From Bacteroidales bacterium (GTDB lineage Bacteria; Bacteroidota; Bacteroidia; Bacteroidales; Muribaculaceae): a stretch of DNA of 5,699 bases. The stretch is taken from positions 1 through 5,699 of the forward strand of contig CAADVV010000267.1 of NCBI GenBank assembly GCA_900752535.1, in the 5' to 3' direction. Each line of letters begins with the position of its first letter. Position 1 is the first letter of the stretch. Made by a program: the position numbers and the translations under genes. The notes beneath the pieces are model-generated. The model was not told where the DNA came from. It did not search any database and was given only the letters and a program-made list of their open reading frames with translations. Positions 5,547 to 5,699 of this stretch are shown here, in pieces.

Positions 5547-5699
5547 ATGCAAATCATAGAAATCGAAGACATCAGCGACCCTCGCGTCAGGCCTTATGTC
5601 TCCCTGACCGACTCTGGCCTGCGCAACGCAGCCTCACCGATTTTCATAGCTGAGAGCCCTAAGGTCATCATGACGGCGCTCGATATGGGCTATAAGCCC
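5547..5699 (+). CDS. TrmH/SpoU-family RNA methyltransferase, N-terminal part
   Basis: The first 51 codons of a gene that runs off the window. The product begins with a short acidic segment (IIEIEDISDP), then PYVSLTDSGLRN, then PIFIAESPKVIMTALDMGYKP. The pattern FIAESPKVI followed by a helix and GYxP is the N-terminal substrate-binding domain of TrmH/SpoU-family 2'-O-ribose methyltransferases, which use S-adenosylmethionine to modify tRNA or rRNA. The catalytic SPOUT knot domain would be downstream and is not seen. The ATG at 5547 is the first in frame after the fba terminator, and no Shine-Dalgarno sequence is present. Target RNA and position cannot be told from this fragment. Confidence 0.75.
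   Translation, partial: MQIIEIEDISDPRVRPYVSLTDSGLRNAASPIFIAESPKVIMTALDMGYKP

Noticed and set aside
1..5699. Mobile element, CRISPR array, defence system, tRNA or rRNA
   Set aside because: I saw no transposase, integrase, terminal repeats, spaced direct repeats or tRNA-like folds. The gene content is housekeeping throughout.

Overview
The window looks like a chromosomal stretch from a Bacteroidales bacterium. Three things support this. The intergenic regions carry the Bacteroidota-type -7 promoter motif TAnnTTTG (TACCTTTG or TATCTTTG, four good copies). Shine-Dalgarno sequences are essentially absent. The OmpH-family and SpoU-type proteins have the sequence style I know from Bacteroides and its relatives. 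The fairly high GC of the coding regions would fit Muribaculaceae, but that is a guess.

Layout from left to right: the 3' end of an OmpH/Skp-like gene (+, 1-507); a perfect 15-bp inverted repeat (550-580) between convergent genes; a ROK-family sugar kinase (-, 611-1600); a terminator and a small acidic lipoprotein gene with a strong promoter (-, 1730-1948); a roughly 230-bp stretch with no recognised gene; malate dehydrogenase with its own terminator and promoter (-, 2322-3332). Next comes a divergent intergenic region of 379 bp. It holds the mdh promoter, a compact promoter-to-terminator unit that would make an RNA of about 60 nt (about 3550-3611), and a second promoter. Then follow thymidine kinase (+, 3712-4347), class II fructose-bisphosphate aldolase (+, 4456-5454) with a strong terminator, and the 5' end of a TrmH/SpoU RNA methyltransferase (+, from 5547).

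The protein genes are housekeeping: sugar phosphorylation (ROK kinase), glycolysis/gluconeogenesis (aldolase), the malate/oxaloacetate step (malate dehydrogenase), thymidine salvage (thymidine kinase), envelope biogenesis (OmpH-like) and RNA modification. Most seem to be transcribed singly, since promoters or terminators separate nearly every pair. Thymidine kinase and aldolase have no visible terminator between them and may be partly co-transcribed.

I found no mobile element, CRISPR array, tRNA, rRNA or defence system. The most interesting item is the short RNA unit upstream of thymidine kinase. It has a near-ideal promoter, a six-codon open frame almost at the RNA 5' end, and an intrinsic terminator 4 nt after that frame's stop codon.
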